Source: an uncultured Clostridium sp.
GTDB taxonomy: Bacteria > Bacillota > Clostridia > Lachnospirales > Lachnospiraceae
Length of the DNA stretch: 14,416 bases
NCBI GenBank assembly: GCA_958442925.1
Contig: CAUCIO010000045.1
Location: forward strand, 1 to 14,416
Reading direction: 5' to 3'
Shown here: positions 6,968 through 14,264 of the stretch, in pieces
Layout of the letters: every line of letters starts with the position of its first letter
Numbering within the stretch: position 1 is the stretch's first letter
Translations under genes and position numbers: made by a program
The notes under the pieces: model-generated
Databases searched by the model: none
The model's input: only the letters and a program-made list of their open reading frames with translations
Told to the model about the DNA's origin: nothing

Positions 6968-9022
6968 CTACATTCCAATTGCAGACAGCATGGGGGCTGT
7001 CACCAGGTCAATAAACTTGATTCCCACAAAGGGGACAATCATACCGCCCAATCCATAGATTCCCATGTTCCGGAGCAGAAGTTTTTCCGCCTTCATGGGC
7101 TTATATTTTACGCCCCTCATGGCGATAGGAATCAGTCCTGGAATAATAATTGCATTAAAAATCAAAGCCGACAAAATCGCGCTGGCCGGAGTGGCCAGGC
7201 GCATGATATTTAAAATCTGCATCTGCGGAAGCACCATAGTAAACATGGCCGGAATAATGGCAAAATATTTGGCAATGTCGTTGGCCACGCTGAAGGTGGT
7301 CAGGGAGCCTCTGGTAATCAAAAGCTGCTTTCCTATTTCCACCACCTCCAGAATCTTGGTAGGGTCAGAATCCAGATCCACCATGTTGGCCGCCTCCTTG
7401 GCTGCCTGCGTTCCGGAATTCATGGCCAGGCCTACGTCCGCCTGGGCCAGGGCCGGAGCATCGTTGGTTCCGTCGCCTGTCATGGCTACCAGCTTTCCCT
7501 CTGCCTGTTCTTTCTTAATAGCCTCAATCTTATCCTCAGGGCGGCACTCTGCGATAAACCCGTCCACGCCTGCCTCCCTGGCAATAGTTGCCGCTGTGAG
7601 AGGATTGTCTCCCGTACACATAATCGTCTTGATTCCGATTTCCCGAAGGCGGGCAAAACGCTCAGAAAGTCCGGGCTTAACTGTATCCTTTAAATAGATT
7701 ACGCCTAAAATTTTATCGTTTACACAGACTGTGAGAGGCGTCCCTCCTAGGTTGGAGACCTTTGTTACAATTTCCTCCAGATCCGGCGGGATACTTCCTC
7801 CCTTTTCCTCCACAAAGCGCTTCACTGCCTCGGAAGCGCCCTTTCTCACAACCGTTCCGTCCTGTAAATCCACACCGCTCATTTTCGTCTGGGCTGTAAA
7901 CTCAATGAAATTCATCTGGCCGGCCGCCTCTTCTGCCAGAACGCAGCCCATCCGGCGTCCCAGGTCTACCGTAGATTTTCCCTCCGGCGTGCTGTCCATG
8001 AGAGAGCTCATGACACTGTAGTCAATCAAATCCTCTTTTTCCACGCCGTTTACCGGATAGAACTCCGCCGCCAGGCGGTTTCCGTATGTAATCGTTCCCG
8101 TCTTGTCCAAAATCATGGTGTCCACGTCTCCGCAGGCTTCCACCGCCTTTCCCGACATGGCGATGACGTTAAATCTCGTCACCCGGTCCATGCCTGCAAT
8201 GCCGATGGCCGAGAGAAGTCCCCCAATAGTAGTGGGAATCAGGCATACCATCAGGGCAATGGCCCAGGAAACTGGAATCTCCACTCCCAGATAAGCTGCG
8301 AATGGATACAAAGTTACCACAACAATTAAAAATATCAGAGTTAATACAATTAACAGAGTATTTAATGCAATTTCATTTGGCGTTTTCTGTCTGGAAGCTC
8401 CCTCCACTAGGGAAATCATTTTATCCAGGAAGGAATATCCCGGCTCCGCCGCAATCCTTATTTTCAGCCAGTCGGACACCACTGTAGTGCCGCCGGTAAC
8501 GGAGGAGAAATCTCCCCCTGCCTCCCTGGTGACAGGGGCGGACTCGCCTGTGATGGCCGATTCGTCCACCGAGGCGATTCCCTCGATCACCTCACCGTCG
8601 TTGGGAATGACTTCGCCCAGCTTCACTAACACAATGTCGCCTTTTTTTAACTCAGAGGCATTTATCATCCTCTCGCCTCCGCCTGGGAGCAGAAGACGGG
8701 CTTTCGTATCCTGTTTCGTCTTCTTTAAGGATTCCGCCTGAGCCTTGCCTCGGCCCTCAGCCACTGACTCTGCAAAATTTGCAAACAGTATGGTCGCAAA
8801 TAATACGACTGTCACAATTCCATTATAAATCTGGTATTCCGCCTGTCCGCCGAACAGAGTGGGGCAGAAGGTGAGAAGAAGCGTGACAAAACATCCGGCT
8901 TCCACCACAAACATGACGGGATTCTTCACCATATATCTGGGATCCAGCTTCTTAAACGCGCCGATAACAGAGGATTTTAAAATATCTGGCGTAACAAATT
9001 TTGCGCCTTGCTTCTTAGCCAT
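6968..9022 (-). CDS. kdpB: KdpB, catalytic P-type ATPase subunit
   Basis: Membrane P-type ATPase that hydrolyses ATP to drive K+ through KdpA. The 684 residues match E. coli KdpB (682). Visible motifs: actuator TGES (158-161); the membrane motif CLIPTTIGGLL (260-270); phosphorylation site DKTGT with Asp306; nucleotide-binding KGAS region near 394; hinge TGDGTND (515-521). Ser161 of the TGES loop corresponds to E. coli Ser162, whose phosphorylation shuts the pump down at high K+, so that control point is conserved in sequence. AAAGGAG lies seven bases before the ATG. The gene follows kdpA by 36 bases and precedes kdpC by 12. Nothing is truncated or shifted. Confidence 0.98.
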   Translation of the reverse strand: MAKKQGAKFVTPDILKSSVIGAFKKLDPRYMVKNPVMFVVEAGCFVTLLLTFCPTLFGGQAEYQIYNGIVTVVLFATILFANFAESVAEGRGKAQAESLKKTKQDTKARLLLPGGGERMINASELKKGDIVLVKLGEVIPNDGEVIEGIASVDESAITGESAPVTREAGGDFSSVTGGTTVVSDWLKIRIAAEPGYSFLDKMISLVEGASRQKTPNEIALNTLLIVLTLIFLIVVVTLYPFAAYLGVEIPVSWAIALMVCLIPTTIGGLLSAIGIAGMDRVTRFNVIAMSGKAVEACGDVDTMILDKTGTITYGNRLAAEFYPVNGVEKEDLIDYSVMSSLMDSTPEGKSTVDLGRRMGCVLAEEAAGQMNFIEFTAQTKMSGVDLQDGTVVRKGASEAVKRFVEEKGGSIPPDLEEIVTKVSNLGGTPLTVCVNDKILGVIYLKDTVKPGLSERFARLREIGIKTIMCTGDNPLTAATIAREAGVDGFIAECRPEDKIEAIKKEQAEGKLVAMTGDGTNDAPALAQADVGLAMNSGTQAAKEAANMVDLDSDPTKILEVVEIGKQLLITRGSLTTFSVANDIAKYFAIIPAMFTMVLPQMQILNIMRLATPASAILSALIFNAIIIPGLIPIAMRGVKYKPMKAEKLLLRNMGIYGLGGMIVPFVGIKFIDLVTAPMLSAIGM

Positions 9023-9058
9023 TGTAATTCTCCTTTCTGCTTTTTGTGCTTTCCCGCG

Positions 9059-10753
9059 CTACATCCACAGGGACAGATGCTCTGCCACAGGGCCCAGAGC
9101 CAGAGCCGGGAAGAAGGTTAAAGCAGCAAATATATAAACGATGAATACAAGCACAACCATAAAGGTCACATTGTCTGTCCGCAGCGTTCCCACAGACTCG
9201 TTCACCCGTCTCTTGTCCAGCATGGATCCTGCAATCGCCAGCTGGGCGGCAATGGCAAGGTAGCGGCCAAAAAACATGGCGAGCCCTGTGGTGATGTTCC
9301 AGAACAGGCTGTTGTCCGCCAGTCCCTCAAAGCCGGAACCATTGTTGGCGGCGGAGGAAGCGTACTCGTAAAGTACCTGAGTCAGGCCGTGAAAGCCTGG
9401 ATTAGTAATTCCTGAAAGTCCGTCCCGGGAAGACACAGCCAGAGCGGAAAAACCTAGAATTAACAGGGGATGAATCAGAATGACAATGGCCGCCAGCTTC
9501 ATTTCCTTCCCCTCTATTTTCTTGTTCAGATACTCCGGCGTTCTTCCAACCATGAGTCCGCAGATAAATACTGCCAGAATCACATACATTACCATGTTCA
9601 TCAGGCCTACGCCCTTGCCGCCGAACACACAGTTTAACATCATGTGGAGCAGCGGCACCAGGCCGCCTAACGGCGTCAGAGAGTCGTGCATGTTGTTGAC
9701 AGTTCCCGTGGTAAACGAGGTAGTCACTGTGGTGAAAAGGGCAGACTGGTCAATGCCGAAGCGTGTTTCCTTTCCCTCCATGCTGCCCATATCCTGGCTA
9801 AGTCCCATGGCGCCAATCACCGGATTTCCCGCCTTCTCCGCGCTGAAGCAGACAGCCAGGCCAATCAGGAAAATAACAGCCATGGCGCCGAAAATCACGG
9901 CTCCCTGTCTTCCAAACAGAGGTTTTTTCCCGTCTTTTCTGTCGTGAAGCATCAGTCCAAAGGTGACGACGCAGGATCCCGGCAGAATCATCATGGAAAT
10001 CATCTCCGCTATGTTGGAAATAACCGTCGGATTCTCAAACGGCGTAGAAGAGTTGGCTCCAAAAAAGCCGCCGCCGTTGGTTCCCAGGTGTTTAATAGAC
10101 TCCAGGGCCGCCACCGGTCCCACGGCGATATCCTGAAATTTTCCTTCAATCGTTTCTACTGTTATATTTCCCGCCAGCGTCTGGGGCGTGCCCTGGCTGA
10201 CTAAGAGAAGTCCTGTTAAAAATGCCGCCGGAATCAGGATTCTGGTGGTAATTCTCACCATATCCCTGTAAAAATTGCCCAGCGGGCGTCCTGCCAGCCC
10301 CCGGCAGAAGGCCATACAGGCCGCGTAGCCGCTGGCCGCTGAAGTAAACATCATAAAAATGATAACGCACATCTGCCCTGCATAGGAAAGACCGCTCTCT
10401 CCCGAATAGTGCTGCAGGTTCGTGTTAGTCATAAAACTGATAATCGTGTTAAAACTCAGGCTTTCCTCCATGCCTCCGATTCCGTTGGGATTTAAAAATA
10501 ACAGTCCCTGAAGCCTGAGAATCAGATAGCCGGTAAATACCATCACTCCGTTGGCCATCAGCAGGGACAGTGTGTATTTTTTCCATCCCATGTCCCCGTC
10601 CTGAATCCCGCAGACCCTATATATAACCTTGTCAACCGGATCGAACACCGGGTCTGCAAAGGTTTTCTGATTCGATGCAATGTGGTACATATACCTCCCC
10701 ATCGGGATCACCAATATCACAAAGATCGCCAGTGTAAGCACAATCTGTAACAT
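9059..10753 (-). CDS. kdpA: KdpA, K+-translocating channel-like subunit
   Basis: Integral membrane subunit that binds and conducts K+, related to the KtrB/TrkH superfamily of K+ transporters. The 564 residues match the family length (about 557 in E. coli). Four selectivity-filter loops are visible: TNTNLQHYSGE (109-119), GTNGGGFFGANSSTPFENPT (224-243), TTGTVNNMHDSLTPLGG (348-364) and SAANNGSGFEGL (467-478). At least ten hydrophobic helices alternate with these loops. The start has AGGAGG nine bases upstream and opens directly into the first membrane helix, as usual for KdpA. It lies 40 bases after kdpF and 36 bases before kdpB. Confidence 0.98.
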   Translation of the reverse strand: MLQIVLTLAIFVILVIPMGRYMYHIASNQKTFADPVFDPVDKVIYRVCGIQDGDMGWKKYTLSLLMANGVMVFTGYLILRLQGLLFLNPNGIGGMEESLSFNTIISFMTNTNLQHYSGESGLSYAGQMCVIIFMMFTSAASGYAACMAFCRGLAGRPLGNFYRDMVRITTRILIPAAFLTGLLLVSQGTPQTLAGNITVETIEGKFQDIAVGPVAALESIKHLGTNGGGFFGANSSTPFENPTVISNIAEMISMMILPGSCVVTFGLMLHDRKDGKKPLFGRQGAVIFGAMAVIFLIGLAVCFSAEKAGNPVIGAMGLSQDMGSMEGKETRFGIDQSALFTTVTTSFTTGTVNNMHDSLTPLGGLVPLLHMMLNCVFGGKGVGLMNMVMYVILAVFICGLMVGRTPEYLNKKIEGKEMKLAAIVILIHPLLILGFSALAVSSRDGLSGITNPGFHGLTQVLYEYASSAANNGSGFEGLADNSLFWNITTGLAMFFGRYLAIAAQLAIAGSMLDKRRVNESVGTLRTDNVTFMVVLVFIVYIFAALTFFPALALGPVAEHLSLWM

Positions 10754-10793
10754 AGCTTTTTTCCTCCTGCCTTTTCCTCCTGTTGTCCTTTCT

Positions 10794-10871
10794 CTACAGC
10801 TTCTCCGGATTTACCAGCGCATACACCAGATACGCTCCCAGAGCCGCTATCATAAGTCCTAATACCATCAT
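10794..10871 (-). CDS. kdpF: KdpF, 25-residue pump-stabilising membrane peptide
   Basis: A 25-residue single-helix peptide, MMVLGLMIAAL followed by GAYLVYALVNPEKL. The YLVYALVNPEKL ending is the hallmark of KdpF. It stabilises the KdpFABC complex in the membrane and lies directly before kdpA in most operons. Two adjacent ATG codons are possible starts; the first (10871) has AGGAGG eight bases upstream. A 35-residue membrane peptide gene ends 16 bases before it. Confidence 0.92.
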   Translation of the reverse strand: MMVLGLMIAALGAYLVYALVNPEKL

Positions 10872-10887
10872 GATTTATCCCTCCTGT

Positions 10888-10995
10888 TTACTGTTTCCGA
10901 TCCTTCGGTTCCACCTGGCCCTCACAGAAATCTGCGAATAATTTTATCAGACCAAAGCACCCGGCAAGTATTCCAAGCATAATCAAATCCATCAT
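10888..10995 (-). CDS. 35-residue single-helix membrane peptide preceding kdpF
   Basis: The reading frame begins MMDLIMLGILAGCFGLIKLF and continues with a polar tail ending EPKDRKQ. One membrane helix (about 4-21) is followed by an acidic and then basic tail. AGGAGG lies nine bases before the first of two adjacent ATGs, and the stop lies 16 bases before kdpF, so translation and cotranscription are likely. Many kdp operons in other phyla also carry a short peptide of this general kind just before kdpF, from memory with endings like LCERL; this may be a diverged version. No function is established that I can name. Its position suggests assembly or regulation of the pump. Confidence 0.75.
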   Translation of the reverse strand: MMDLIMLGILAGCFGLIKLFADFCEGQVEPKDRKQ

Positions 10996-11020
10996 AATCC
11001 GTTTCCTCCTTCGCCTACCT

Positions 11021-11029
11021 ATTCTAGCA
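11021..11029 (-). promoter_or_regulatory. possible extended -10 promoter element before the small kdp genes
   Basis: The minus strand has TGCTAGAAT, an extended -10 motif (TGn plus TAGAAT), about 26 bases before the ATG of the 35-residue peptide gene. No good -35 hexamer is present 16-18 bases further upstream, so an activator would be needed, or this is not a promoter and transcription starts before the 64-residue gene. Confidence 0.3.
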
Positions 11030-11090
11030 CTGCGCCGATTAAAACGGGATTAACAGGTGCAGCCGCGCATAAAAGTTCCATTAAGATCTT

Positions 11091-11285
11091 CTAGCACCAT
11101 CCTAGCAAATAGTGAAATGGCATCACAATTGCCATAGTGCTCAGTGAAACCATCAAAAGCAGCATCACCGGCATCCCCACAAACATCACCCAAAAGGCTA
11201 AAAACGGATGGCGCAGCGCAAAGGCCTCCGCCTTCCTGTCAAAAGTTTCCTCTATCCTGTGAAAAGATTTTAAAACCGCTCTCAT
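11091..11285 (-). CDS. 64-residue membrane protein heading the kdp run, unrecognised
   Basis: I do not recognise this family. The protein starts MRAVLKSFHRIEETFDRKAE, a basic amphipathic segment, then has FALRHPFLAFWVMFVGMPVM and a further hydrophobic stretch to the end (LLGWC). It has one long or two short membrane helices over about residues 28-62. The ATG at 11285 was chosen because AAGGAGG lies eight bases upstream; the frame could extend 12 codons more without a better site. It lies about 95 bases before the 35-residue peptide gene on the same strand, downstream of a terminator that isolates it from the GNAT gene. It could be a kdp leader gene, or an unrelated small membrane protein transcribed from its own promoter. 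Confidence 0.7.
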   Translation of the reverse strand: MRAVLKSFHRIEETFDRKAEAFALRHPFLAFWVMFVGMPVMLLLMVSLSTMAIVMPFHYLLGWC

Positions 11286-11309
11286 AGCCGCTTCCTCCTT
11301 GCGTCTACA

Positions 11310-11318
11310 AGAGTAGCA
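11310..11318 (-). promoter_or_regulatory. possible extended -10 element at the head of the kdp transcription unit
   Basis: The minus strand reads TGCTACTCT, an extended -10-like motif about 25 bases before the ATG at 11285. There is no -35 consensus at the proper spacing. Instead, the proximal TTACCCC repeat covers that zone, a layout common at promoters that need an OmpR-family activator. The hexamer itself is weak. Confidence 0.3.
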
Positions 11319-11327
11319 CAAATTTTT

Positions 11328-11372
11328 TTAAGACGGGGTAAGGATTCCAAAGACCGCGTTAAAAAGGGGTAA
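11328..11372 (-). repeat. two direct repeats TTACCCC(T/G)T(T/C)TTAA, candidate activator operator
   Basis: On the minus strand TTACCCCTTTTTAA (11359-11372) and TTACCCCGTCTTAA (11328-11341) differ at only two of 14 positions. Their starts are 31 bases apart, close to three helical turns, so both face the same side of DNA. They lie just upstream of the first gene of the kdp region and downstream of the preceding terminator. The (T)TTACCCC core recalls the TTTACACCCC part of the E. coli KdpE box as I remember it. KdpE is the obvious candidate binder, but this is inference. Confidence 0.45.
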
Positions 11373-11420
11373 ATACGGAAAGCAGGCATAACGTCCATGT
11401 ACACTGACACTAAAATAATC

Positions 11421-11462
11421 AAAAAAAGAAGACCTCCCGCTTAGCTGCTGAAAGCCTTCTTT
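11421..11462 (-). terminator. intrinsic terminator after the GNAT gene
   Basis: On the minus strand AAAGAAGGCTTTC pairs with GGGAGGTCTTCTTT over about 13 base pairs, including several G-T pairs. The loop is about 11 bases, and the T-run is unbroken (seven T). It lies 32 bases after the acetyltransferase stop and separates the housekeeping run from the kdp region. Confidence 0.88.
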
Positions 11463-11493
11463 CCCTTTTCTGATGATTCTGTTTTTCTCTGCT

Positions 11494-12045
11494 CTATACC
11501 TGGCTGTTCTTTCTTTGACTGTCCTGTTTCTGGCTGTCCTTCCTCAAATCCAGATACATCAGCTCAAAATCTGCATATCTGCCGTCTATCTTAAAATACG
11601 CCGGAGACGTGCCGATATGCTGAAAACCGAACCGTTCATACAGGCGGACTGCGCGGATATTATCGCTTCTCACCTCCAGGTTCAGAAGCTCGATTCCATT
11701 TTCCTCTGCATACCGGATAAGCTCCCTCATCAGAGCGCTTCCCACCCCCTGATTCCAGTACGCCTTCTTTACGCTGAGCCCCAGCTCCGCCCGGTGGCTC
11801 ATCCTTCTGGGCAGTCCGGTTAGGCTTCCGTCCCCTATGATTTCTCCGTCTTTAAAGGCAGCCAGATGAACCGATGTCTTCTGCTGGTGGACCGCCTCCA
11901 GAAACGCCGCCTCCTGTTCGACAGAAACAGGAAGTCCCTCTCCGCCAAAGGAGAGATTCTCCGTCTCTGCGCCCACTGTTTTCATATATTCTATCAGCTG
12001 TGCAGCATCCTCTGCCAGGGCTTCACGGATGGTAATTGAGTTCAT
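11494..12045 (-). CDS. GNAT-family N-acetyltransferase
   Basis: Cytoplasmic acetyl-CoA-dependent transferase of 183 residues with the GNAT fold. It starts MNSITIREALAEDAAQLIEY. The central strand LGLSVKKAYWNQGVGSALM carries the acetyl-CoA pyrophosphate-binding loop QGVGSA (99-104), and NIRAVRLYERFGFQHIG (129-145) is the typical motif B end. It resembles RimI/PhnO-like members, but the substrate cannot be told. The ATG at 12045 has AGGAGG ten bases upstream and lies 29 bases after the methyltransferase gene. The open frame reaches further up into that gene, but without a plausible site. The C-terminus is a hydrophilic tail (KDSQKQDSQRKNSQV) built from imperfect 15-base repeats, beyond the normal end of the domain. 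Confidence 0.9.
   Translation of the reverse strand: MNSITIREALAEDAAQLIEYMKTVGAETENLSFGGEGLPVSVEQEAAFLEAVHQQKTSVHLAAFKDGEIIGDGSLTGLPRRMSHRAELGLSVKKAYWNQGVGSALMRELIRYAEENGIELLNLEVRSDNIRAVRLYERFGFQHIGTSPAYFKIDGRYADFELMYLDLRKDSQKQDSQRKNSQV
11501..11545 (-). repeat. three imperfect 15-bp tandem repeats in the GNAT C-terminus
   Basis: On the plus strand the units are TGGCTGTTCTTTCTT, TGACTGTCCTGTTTC and TGGCTGTCCTTCCTC. The unit length is a multiple of three, so copy number change would lengthen or shorten the DSQ-rich protein tail in frame. Confidence 0.55.
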
Positions 12046-12074
12046 GATGAAAGTTCCTCCTGGTTTATTCTTCC

Positions 12075-13529
12075 TTATTCTTTCCGCTCCAGCTTCACAC
12101 AAACTTCGCAGTGTCCGCTGTGCGGAAACATATCCACACATCTCACCCGCTTGGTCTCGTATCCCCGCTCCTCCAGGTACTTCACATCTCTCGCCAGAGT
12201 AGAAGAATTGCAGCTGACGTACACCACCCGTTTCGGGGCCATCTTTACAATCGTCTCCAGACATTTCTCATCGCAGCCCTTTCTGGGCGGATCCACCACG
12301 ATCACGTCTGCATAAATCTGGTTTCTCTCATACTGTTCCGGAAGCACCTCCTCAGCCTTTCCCACGAAAAACTCCACATTTTCCATATGGTTCAGTCTGG
12401 CGTTCTCCCTGGCGTCATCAATCGCCTGAGGCACTATCTCCACCCCATACACCTGCTTCGCCTTCTGGGCCAGGAACAGAGAAATGGTTCCGATTCCACA
12501 GTAGAGATCCCACACCGTCTCATTTCCCGTCAAATCAGCGTACTCCAGGGCTGTGCCGTAAAGGCGTTCTGTCTGTACAGGATTCACCTGGTAAAAGGAT
12601 AGGGGGGAAATTCTGTACTGAACCGCCCCAATATAGTCAGTAATATGCCCTTCTCCCCAGAGATTGATCAGTTCCTTTCCCAGAATTACGTTTGTCTTTT
12701 CCTGATTGACATTCAGGGAAATGCTGGTCATGCCCGGAATCTCCAGAAGACGGTCTATGAAAACCTGCTGCCCTGACAGCTTCCTTCCGTTGATTACCAG
12801 GCAGACCATAAGTTCCCCCGTCTGAAAGCCTTTTCGGATCAGCACATGACGGACCAGACCTCTGTGAGTTTCCTCATCATAGGGTTCTATTTTATATTCT
12901 TCCATGAAATTTCGAATAATTGATAAAATTTCCCGGTTCTCCTCCACACCCAGAAGGCAGTCTTCCTGCTCTACAATATCATGGGTCCGCCCTGCATAGA
13001 AACCTGTCACAATTCTTCCATCCTTATTTCTTCCAAAGGGGAACTGAGCCTTATTCCTGTACCGCCAGGGATGTTCCATGCCAATAATCGGTTCCATCCT
13101 GACACATCTCTCCCGGCTCTCCTCCTGCTCTCCGGATCTCTGTTCCTCCGTCTGCTCCATCATTCTATCTGCCGTCTCTGCCTCGTCCGGAAGAAGCAGA
13201 TTAGAAAGTCCTCCGATTCGTTTCAGATTGTTGTAGACCTTTCTCTCCTTCAGCCTCAGCTGCTCCTGGTAATCCACTGCCTGAATCTGGCAGCCGCCGC
13301 AGCGGCGGGCGGAAGGACATTTCTCCTGTACTCTGTGCTCAGACGGCTCGATGACGCGGATTAACCGGGCGAAGCCGTACTGCTTCTTCATCTTCGTCAC
13401 GCCGGCCTCAATCACATCGCCGATCACCGCGTCCTTCACAAACCAGATATAGCCGTCCAGCCGCCCGATTCCCTCTCCGTTTTCTCCCATATCTTCTATT
13501 TTAAGCACAAACCTGTCGTTCTTTTTCAT
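12075..13529 (-). CDS. 23S rRNA uracil-C5 methyltransferase, RlmD/RlmCD type
   Basis: SAM-dependent RNA methyltransferase of the TrmA/RumA family, 484 residues. An N-terminal TRAM domain (about 5-62) is followed by the iron-sulfur Cys pattern Cys71-x5-Cys77-x2-Cys80 with a fourth at Cys191. SAM-binding motif VWDLYCGIGTISLFL lies at 339-353, then VVDPPRKGC (411-419) and the catalytic nucleophile Cys440 in VSCNSSTLARD. In Firmicutes such enzymes often methylate both U747 and U1939 of 23S rRNA (RlmCD), so either target is possible. Residues about 112-145 form an acidic, Gln-rich insertion not usual in relatives. The ATG at 13529 gives the normal N-terminus but has no close Shine-Dalgarno; a TTG two codons earlier has AAAGGA ten bases upstream, and an in-frame ATG at 13586 would overlap the upstream gene. 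It sits 23 bases after the UPF0340 gene. Confidence 0.93.
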   Translation of the reverse strand: MKKNDRFVLKIEDMGENGEGIGRLDGYIWFVKDAVIGDVIEAGVTKMKKQYGFARLIRVIEPSEHRVQEKCPSARRCGGCQIQAVDYQEQLRLKERKVYNNLKRIGGLSNLLLPDEAETADRMMEQTEEQRSGEQEESRERCVRMEPIIGMEHPWRYRNKAQFPFGRNKDGRIVTGFYAGRTHDIVEQEDCLLGVEENREILSIIRNFMEEYKIEPYDEETHRGLVRHVLIRKGFQTGELMVCLVINGRKLSGQQVFIDRLLEIPGMTSISLNVNQEKTNVILGKELINLWGEGHITDYIGAVQYRISPLSFYQVNPVQTERLYGTALEYADLTGNETVWDLYCGIGTISLFLAQKAKQVYGVEIVPQAIDDARENARLNHMENVEFFVGKAEEVLPEQYERNQIYADVIVVDPPRKGCDEKCLETIVKMAPKRVVYVSCNSSTLARDVKYLEERGYETKRVRCVDMFPHSGHCEVCVKLERKE

Positions 13530-13552
13530 CTCCAATGTTTTCTGGTCCTTTC

Positions 13553-14155
13553 CTATCTGTACGCCGCTCTCTCTCCGCCGATACATTTCAGTCTTGTTCT
13601 GGCGCAGGTCACATGGGCGCTTCCAATCTCCCGCACAGAGGTGCGGACCGGTACTGCTACCGGGCGCAGGTGCATTCCAATGAAGGTATCTCCGATGTCA
13701 ATGCCACCGTGGCCCTGAATCCGCTCCACTGCCGCCGGATTCTGAAAAGCCCCGAATGCCGCTGTTGCAAAGGATCCCCCCGCTTTCAGCTGAGGCACTA
13801 CATTTACCTGCTCCAGTCCGTATTTCTCAGCGCAGGCCTCCTCCACAATGAGAGCCCTGTTTAAATGCTCACAGCACTGGGCAGCCAGGTAAAGTCCTCT
13901 CTTCTGTGTTTCCTGGTAAATCTCTTCAAACACAGCCAGTCCGATCTCCCGACTGGAATAAGAACCGATTCTGTGGGCCTCAATCTCGCTGGAAGAGCAT
14001 CCCACTACCAGGATCTGTCCCTCCTTCATGCCGGCTGCCTCAAAAAACTCTCCTAACAGCTGCCTTACCTGCCCTCTGATTTTCTCCATTTCAGCCTTAT
14101 CTGCTGCCGCCTCTGCCACACCTGTTCCAATGATATCTGTTTTTCTCTCTTCCAT
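13553..14155 (-). CDS. UPF0340 (YwlG/TIGR01440) family protein
   Basis: Conserved Firmicutes protein of unknown function, 200 residues. The family signature HGGIDIGDTFIGMHLRPVAV (149-168), the EHLNRALIVEE segment (96-106) and the ending EIGSAHVTCARTRLKCIGG are all present, and the length matches relatives. No signal peptide or membrane segment is seen, so it is probably cytoplasmic. The ATG at 14155 has AGGAGG eight bases upstream; the frame stays open to 14248, but that would start inside the aroC terminator. It is the first gene of a three-gene run with the rRNA methyltransferase and GNAT genes. No clear promoter is visible in the 60 bases before it. Confidence 0.93.
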   Translation of the reverse strand: MEERKTDIIGTGVAEAAADKAEMEKIRGQVRQLLGEFFEAAGMKEGQILVVGCSSSEIEAHRIGSYSSREIGLAVFEEIYQETQKRGLYLAAQCCEHLNRALIVEEACAEKYGLEQVNVVPQLKAGGSFATAAFGAFQNPAAVERIQGHGGIDIGDTFIGMHLRPVAVPVRTSVREIGSAHVTCARTRLKCIGGERAAYR

Positions 14156-14212
14156 CCTGACTTCCTCCTGTCTTTTCTTTATTTTGTAAATCCGTCTTTT
14201 TCTCTCTCTGCC

Positions 14213-14253
14213 AAAAGAAGATGCGGCATATCCCAACGTATGCGGCATCTTCT
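14213..14253 (-). terminator. hairpin terminator after aroC
   Basis: On the minus strand AGAAGATGCCGCATA pairs with TATGCCGCATCTTCT: nine pairs, one C-C mismatch, then five pairs, with an eight-base loop. Only a short T-run (TTTT) follows, so readthrough into the UPF0340 run is possible. It begins 12 bases after the aroC stop. Confidence 0.75.
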
Positions 14254-14264
14254 CTATTGTTTTC

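Noticed and set aside
11022..11097. Repeated 9-mer GTGCTAGAA at 11022-11030 and 11089-11097 on the minus strand
   Set aside because: Too short to separate from chance, and one copy covers the stop codon of the 64-residue gene.
11286..11420. Possible c-di-AMP (ydaO-type) riboswitch or other leader RNA before the kdp genes
   Set aside because: The space is only about 135 bases, with no recognisable conserved core or expression-platform hairpin; direct repeats explain it better.
12046..12264. Extension of the GNAT gene upstream to 12264
   Set aside because: It overlaps the methyltransferase C-terminus in another frame; the ATG at 12045 has AGGAGG and starts the GNAT fold.
66..13864. Numerous plus-strand open reading frames of 60-210 codons
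   Set aside because: All lie antisense to well-supported minus-strand genes, have no recognisable domains and mostly lack ribosome binding sites. They follow from the codon bias of the real genes.
14156..14248. Longer UPF0340 start at 14248
   Set aside because: This ATG lies within the aroC terminator hairpin; the ATG at 14155 has a strong ribosome binding site.
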